Below, one piece after another: positions 59,738 through 64,000 of a stretch of DNA of 64,000 nucleotides. The translations under genes and the position numbers were made by a program. The DNA is from Botryotinia globosa (taxonomy: Eukaryota; Ascomycota; Leotiomycetes; Helotiales; Sclerotiniaceae). The stretch is from contig RCSZ01000013.1 in assembly GCA_014898425.1 (NCBI GenBank), positions 1,419,501 through 1,483,500 on the forward strand, given 5' to 3'. Under the pieces are notes generated by a model. That model did not search any database. It saw only the letters and a program-made list of their open reading frames with translations, and was not told the DNA's origin. Within the stretch, counting starts at the first letter, position 1, and each line of letters starts with the position of its first letter.

Positions 59738-60666
59738 ATGCCTCTCATTCGTAAGTACTGTCTATGAGTTTGAAGTCTGATTAATTAAATTTAGATAGGG
59801 GGTCTACCGCAATACAGACGGGCAGTGGGTTTCCTGGCACTTCCTGCTTTGTTGTTTTATAGTAAGTGGCTCAAATCCCAACAAAGTAATGATCTATACT
59901 CATATCGGATTTCCTAGTGCTTGCGGCAATTGCAGCTCTTCCGGGGGTACCGGGAATATTTATAGAGACTATCCAAACGGATCTAGGGACCGGCAGTCTT
60001 GAAGTCAGAGTTGGTTACTTTGGTTAGTTTTCTTTCGGTACTTATAGAAAGAAGCCAAACTGACCATGACAAGGTACATGTCTTCGACGGACTGGCTCCG
60101 ACGCTGATATAAAATTACAATGCACCACTACCCATAAGGGATTTAGTGATATACTGATCGAAAGTTCCAATAGCACATCAAATGCTACTGAGAAACTTCT
60201 CGTTTTTGCATCAGGGATGCAACGTGATGTCTTTGTTGGATCTCCATCCTTTTTCCCTGGAGCTGGGCTCCTATTCCTAATTAGCGTTTTGCTTCTCATG
60301 CCCCTCGAGATAGCCACTCGACCACCTGCAAGACTAACGCCCAAACCCGTTCTCTTCCTCAATCATGCCATCATAATGCTTTTTTGGTTCACTGCAGCAT
60401 GGTCTTTCGCAGGTGCATTATCGATTGTGGAAGTTGTAAGATCACAGCAAGAACTGTTGACTTTGGATGGGAGTAACAATGTCACTGTTAAGGTTGGCGT
60501 GGCAGTACAATTTCTGCAGTGGACTGCTTTTATTTTCACTTTCGTCTTTGCGAGCGGAGTTACGACTTTGAAAATGACGCATGAGCCGAGACTTCTTAAT
60601 CCTGATGAGATGGCGGCCAAGGCTGGTCCATTGGGTGGACAGGTGCAGTGGCGTGAATCTGTTTGA
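59738..60666 (+). CDS. Fig1-like four-helix membrane protein
   Basis: Four exons, 59738-59750 (13 nt), 59799-59861, 59918-60022 and 60074-60666, with 48-56-nt introns, give 257 residues. Order of features: an N-terminal helix (GFLALPALLFYMLAAIAALPG), an extracellular loop with VRVGYFGTCL and a second cysteine (KLQCTTTHKG), a glycosylatable loop (NSTSNATE), then three helices (about 145-165, 180-200, 220-245) and a short tail. The GYFGxC pattern and claudin-like layout fit Fig1-type proteins, which aid calcium influx and membrane fusion in mating and hyphal fusion. The assignment is by pattern and moderate. The first exon encodes only MPLI and part of an Arg codon. Confidence 0.62.
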
Positions 60667-62220
60667 TAGGGAACCGTGTTGTTGGACTATGGCTTTATCC
60701 TGATGCTGGAAATACTAGTTTGCCTCCGCAACATGCTTTAGTAGCTGAATACATGCAAGCAATCTTTTGGGAAAGCTTCATTGTAGCTACTTCATCAGAT
60801 CTTTCAAATCTTGCCATTTCACGATATTTCACAGAAGGATCACCAAGCTACTGGAAGTTTTATACCAGCAACAGCCCCTCTCTTCTCGCACCTTGCTTAC
60901 AAAAGCTTGAGATCTCGCGTTGGACAGAGAGTTCAGCTCACACTGTGTAAATTCCTGCTGTCCACTTACACAATCTCAGTTCACATATTTATTTGTTGAT
61001 ATTGACTTCAGCCATAACTCTCACGGTGGAAGACTTTCAGATATTATTCTGGATTTGTACCGCTGAGATCGAGGCAATTCGAGCTGGATATTATCTAAAG
61101 ACTTTATGAGAGAAAGAAGTACTATCTTATTCTCTCACGAATTCGAATGTCAACTTCTCACTTGGGAGAGCAAGAATTTACGTCAGGGAACGGAGTTTGG
61201 ATATCTAGCTTGCAAGTTGGAAATATTAGGGACCTGGAAGACTGCTATAGATGTGGATGTCGAGAGATAATATCGATTTCTGATGGCATGTGTGTATATT
61301 ATATTGCTAATGGAAAGTCTCGCCCCCATTGTTTTCTACTCTCACATAAGCATCACACACACCCAGCCTCACCATCTCCCAGTCTTGCTGCTAGCAAAAT
61401 TACATATCAATACACACTTTCCCTTCACCATAACGCTCACATCAAAATCACACATACCACAAAACATCCGTCCCCATAACCATAGAAAAATGCATGAATT
61501 TATGAATTTCAAGTAAGATAAAATCATATCTAAATTAAAGCCTCTCTGCGCCATTTAAGTGCAAATGGCACCGTATTTCCCGGTATCAAACCAAAAAGAC
61601 CTGATACTCCTTCGCTATGCTGTGCTATGGTATGGTATGCTGTGCTCGAACTGTAGAAAATGAGTGACCGAGGGGCGAAAACAAAAGAAAAGAGCTTGGT
61701 TGTTCGAAGTTTTAAATGAGTGTTGATATTTCTTGATTGATAGAGAGAAAAAAGAGAAAATGACTCGAGGGTATCAACTATGAAAGAACAATGGGAATGA
61801 AAAGAGAAGAGTAGTTGGCGAAAAATTCCAAAGCTGCTTCTTCGAAAATGGATATCCTTAGCTGATGAAGCGTCTTTTGAAGCGTTGATCATAAGTTTTT
61901 GAAAGACCACAGAGGTCTTCTAGAGCACGCAACCCACTCCCAAGGATAAAAATTGGCAGCGAGCTCAGAAGGCCAGACTCCATGGTATACCCCAAACTCC
62001 CTGCGATATGAACGTCGTAAATGTGTGTTACATTCCCTGCACATTTGTTTGATTGTGGAAACGCTATAGATCACGACGTTGTGCTGATCTTAAACCAGAG
62101 GCATGTTCTCCTTGTCCCAATAATGAAGTCTTGGGATATATTCATTCCAACTGTGTCGCAAATATCCTGTATTCCGCTACATAGAGAGCACTCTTCCATG
62201 CTATACACACGCCCTATCCA
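60667..62220. other. Spacer with possible gene fragments
   Basis: Past the Fig1-like gene a frame at about 60690-60950 and one at 60811-60999 have protein-like composition (HALVAEYMQAIFWESF, FIPATAPLFSHLAYKSLRSR) but no starts or splice context I could resolve. From 61150 to 62220 no gene is supported. A degenerate CTATGGTATGGTATGCTGTGC repeat lies near 61617-61645. Confidence 0.45.
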
Positions 62221-64000
62221 TCATCTTTGTTTCCGACGAGGCGAATTGGGCTCTGCTAACATATCTTCCAGAGTCATAGATCTATGAGCAGAAGAATAAA
62301 GTTCGTCGTAAACATCAGGGTTACTTGGTAACGGCGAGGTATCGTGATGAGAAATTTTCGTTTCGACTCGTCCAACGCCCCCTAATGGATTTATCGTCAT
62401 TGGATTCTCAGGATCTGCAAGCTCAGATGTTTGGAAAATCTCAATGGTTTGAACGGCGCGTCCGAGTGAGTCGCGGTTTGTGCCTTTGGATCTTGAAACG
62501 GAGAGGAGTACGTTGGTATGGGGAATTTCCTTGCGTCTAGAGTGCTTTGGAGATCTGGATACGGTTCTGGCCGGTGCTGGTGAGGCTGGTAACTATTGAG
62601 AGTGCCTAGTATTAGTTTTGTTCATATTTGGCGGACTTTGATCATGATTGTACTGGAAATCATATACATACAACATAGGTATGGGTGGACTGTTTATCAG
62701 GCTCGGATTCAGGTCCTCCTCGAATCGCTTCCATGAAGTCGATCTCTCTCGAGTCTTCAGCAGAGCAAAGCTCAATACCGTCTGTATTTCTGGCAGATCT
62801 CATATCGGTTCTAGATACCAGGTGGCTGGATCCAGTACCAGCTTTGATGCGTCGATAAAGAGCGTTGAGTATAGGAGCATTGGCAAAAAACGCCTGCAAT
62901 GAGTTCGTTAGAATGTCTGTTCAAGTGATCATGTGGATAAAAGGCTTACCATCAGAAGACACTCCATGTTTCCCCAGAAGAACCTATCGTCAATTTCTTG
63001 GGTTCGACTTTCCTGCAACACAGTTCGTATGATAGATATTACAACAAGCTAGAGATCTCTTAGAATGATATCAATGGCAATCAAACGGCTACTTACAAAT
63101 ATACCAACGAGGAACACGGCTGATACTTTAAGCTTTGTACTATGGAAAAGGTTAATATAACGCGAGAATAGATGATATAAATCTTATGTAGATAGGACAT
63201 ACGCTGTCACCATTTGCGTTCGCCAAATCATTGGCAAAGGGATGGCAATCAAAATGACATTGGTTACAATGATCGACTTGACAGCTGTTAGCATTAGATG
63301 AGGCACAGAAAGAGGATCTACTCACAATTGCCATGAACAGCAGTCCGACTCTCTAATAAGCATCAGTACAGCGTCTTGTTAGAATCCTATTGTATCAAGT
63401 ACTTACCCCCTCCTGAGAAAAATTGTCAGCAAAATCCTCGATAGCATTTTGGGGAACTCACTGCACATTTTTGAGGAGGATTTGTAAGTTTCCAATTCAG
63501 ATTGAACGGGCGGCATTGAAGCATCCATAGTAACAAGGTAGTTGTCCAGGTCGCAGCAATCAACCAGAAAGTGTAGATCACATATCTTTGTTCAGGCTGT
63601 CGAGTCGTTAAACGGTAATAGTAAAGTAACTGCCAAGCTTGTCAGCAAATACATTCGAACAAGTGCGTGAGTAAACGGCGTACAATACAAGCTTTCAGAG
63701 ACCAAATGTAAGATACGTAGGCGATACGTCCGAACATGATGTACTTGGAGTCAAACTCCGCTGTTTCGATGTTAGATGATGATATCGATGATGAAGGATG
63801 ATTGCTATTTACTTTCTTCGACAGTTTCAGCATCTGAGTGGGCATGGTTTCCTAATCCGGTTTGGAGCTGTGATAGTAAGTTAGCAATGTGGGAAATCTT
63901 GGAACAAACAAGAAGCAACATACAAGAACGGGGAACGTAGAAGCAAAACCTCCCATAAGGAAGAAAGCGCATATCATGAGCCAGTCATCAGGGTAGATTC
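62221..64000 (-). CDS. Rhodopsin-like integral membrane protein, 5' partial
   Basis: Eleven exons fit in the window: >64000-63924, 63867-63813, 63760-63684, 63629-63462, 63412-63407, 63352-63326, 63276-63203, 63139-63097, 63012-62950, 62893-62675 and 62592-62221. The spliced protein reads DDWLMICAFFLMGG, FDSKYIMFGRIAYVSYIWSLKACI, LLYYYRLTT, LIAATWTTTLLLWMLQCRPF, VTNVILIAIPLPMIWRTQM, KLKVSAVFLVGIF, DDRFFWGNMECLLMAFFANAPIL and a long polar tail ending PRRKQR. This is the seven-helix fungal family often annotated as rhodopsin-domain or PTH11-related integral membrane protein. The ligand is unknown. Exon 5 would be only six bases (Glu-Gly). The start codon lies beyond the window. Confidence 0.85.

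Noticed and set aside
60663..60999. Two overlapping frames after the Fig1-like gene
   Set aside because: Their composition is protein-like, but starts are missing and frames end quickly. Similarity to a transporter was considered and could not be supported.

Overview
This window is nuclear DNA of a filamentous ascomycete (Pezizomycotina). The style fits Leotiomycetes, probably a Sclerotiniaceae-type genome, but the genus is inferred and not proven. The grounds are many short spliceosomal introns (about 45-110 nt, GT-AG, with CTAAC/CTGAC-like branch sites), fungus-specific families (SET9, ECM14, AKR1, a Fig1-like protein, a fungal rhodopsin-like membrane protein), AT-rich intergenic DNA full of micro- and minisatellites, and a recurrent CTACCTAGGTAG-type palindrome. 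I saw no tRNA, rRNA, intact transposon or CRISPR array. Exon borders were inferred by eye from reading frame, splice consensus and expected protein family sequence.

Layout. <1-1593 (+) is the 3' part of an LrgA/LrgB-type transporter. 1594-3214 is a repeat-rich spacer with a 7-bp minisatellite. 3215-3736 (-) is a microsomal glutathione S-transferase 3. 5956-7339 (-) is an epoxide hydrolase. 7340-9449 is a spacer with an AT-rich block and a 10-bp minisatellite. 9450-11286 (-) is ECM14. 11828-12238 (-) is a small protein resembling a peptidase propeptide. 12239-15258 is a spacer with a 500-bp 9-bp-unit minisatellite. 15259-19699 (+) is a Sec7-PH Arf GEF. 21356-23370 (-) is SRP72. 23371-27012 is gene-poor, with unassigned ORFs. 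27013-29496 (-) is the palmitoyltransferase AKR1. 30139-31082 (+) is SRP receptor beta. 31610-33676 (+) is a family X DNA polymerase. 34261-35050 (-) is the Pin1/Ess1 prolyl isomerase, divergent from RPB9 at 35685-36365 (+). 36579-37294 (-) is mitochondrial ribosomal protein uL14m. 38035-40496 (+) is the SET9 methyltransferase.

The second half starts with a decayed ATP-grasp gene (41580-42963) and a long gene-poor tract. It continues with a PAP2 membrane protein (46806-48197), a BTB protein (49234-50330), a decayed S9-type peptidase (51519-52916, -), an MPP6-like exosome cofactor carrying a zinc knuckle (53589-54569, -), the complex I zinc-binding subunit NDUFS6 (54893-55638), CFIm25 (56484-57366), a YjbQ-family protein with a membrane-anchor extension (57698-58521), a Fig1-like membrane protein (59738-60666) and a rhodopsin-like membrane protein (62221->64000, -).

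Functionally this is a housekeeping neighbourhood, not a cluster. Two proteins serve signal-recognition-particle targeting (SRP72, SRP receptor beta), several serve RNA polymerase II and RNA processing (RPB9, Ess1, CFIm25, MPP6), and two are mitochondrial (uL14m, NDUFS6). Two decayed genes and several very small exons, including a probable 6-nt micro-exon, are the main unusual points. I did not find a convincing undescribed multi-gene system.
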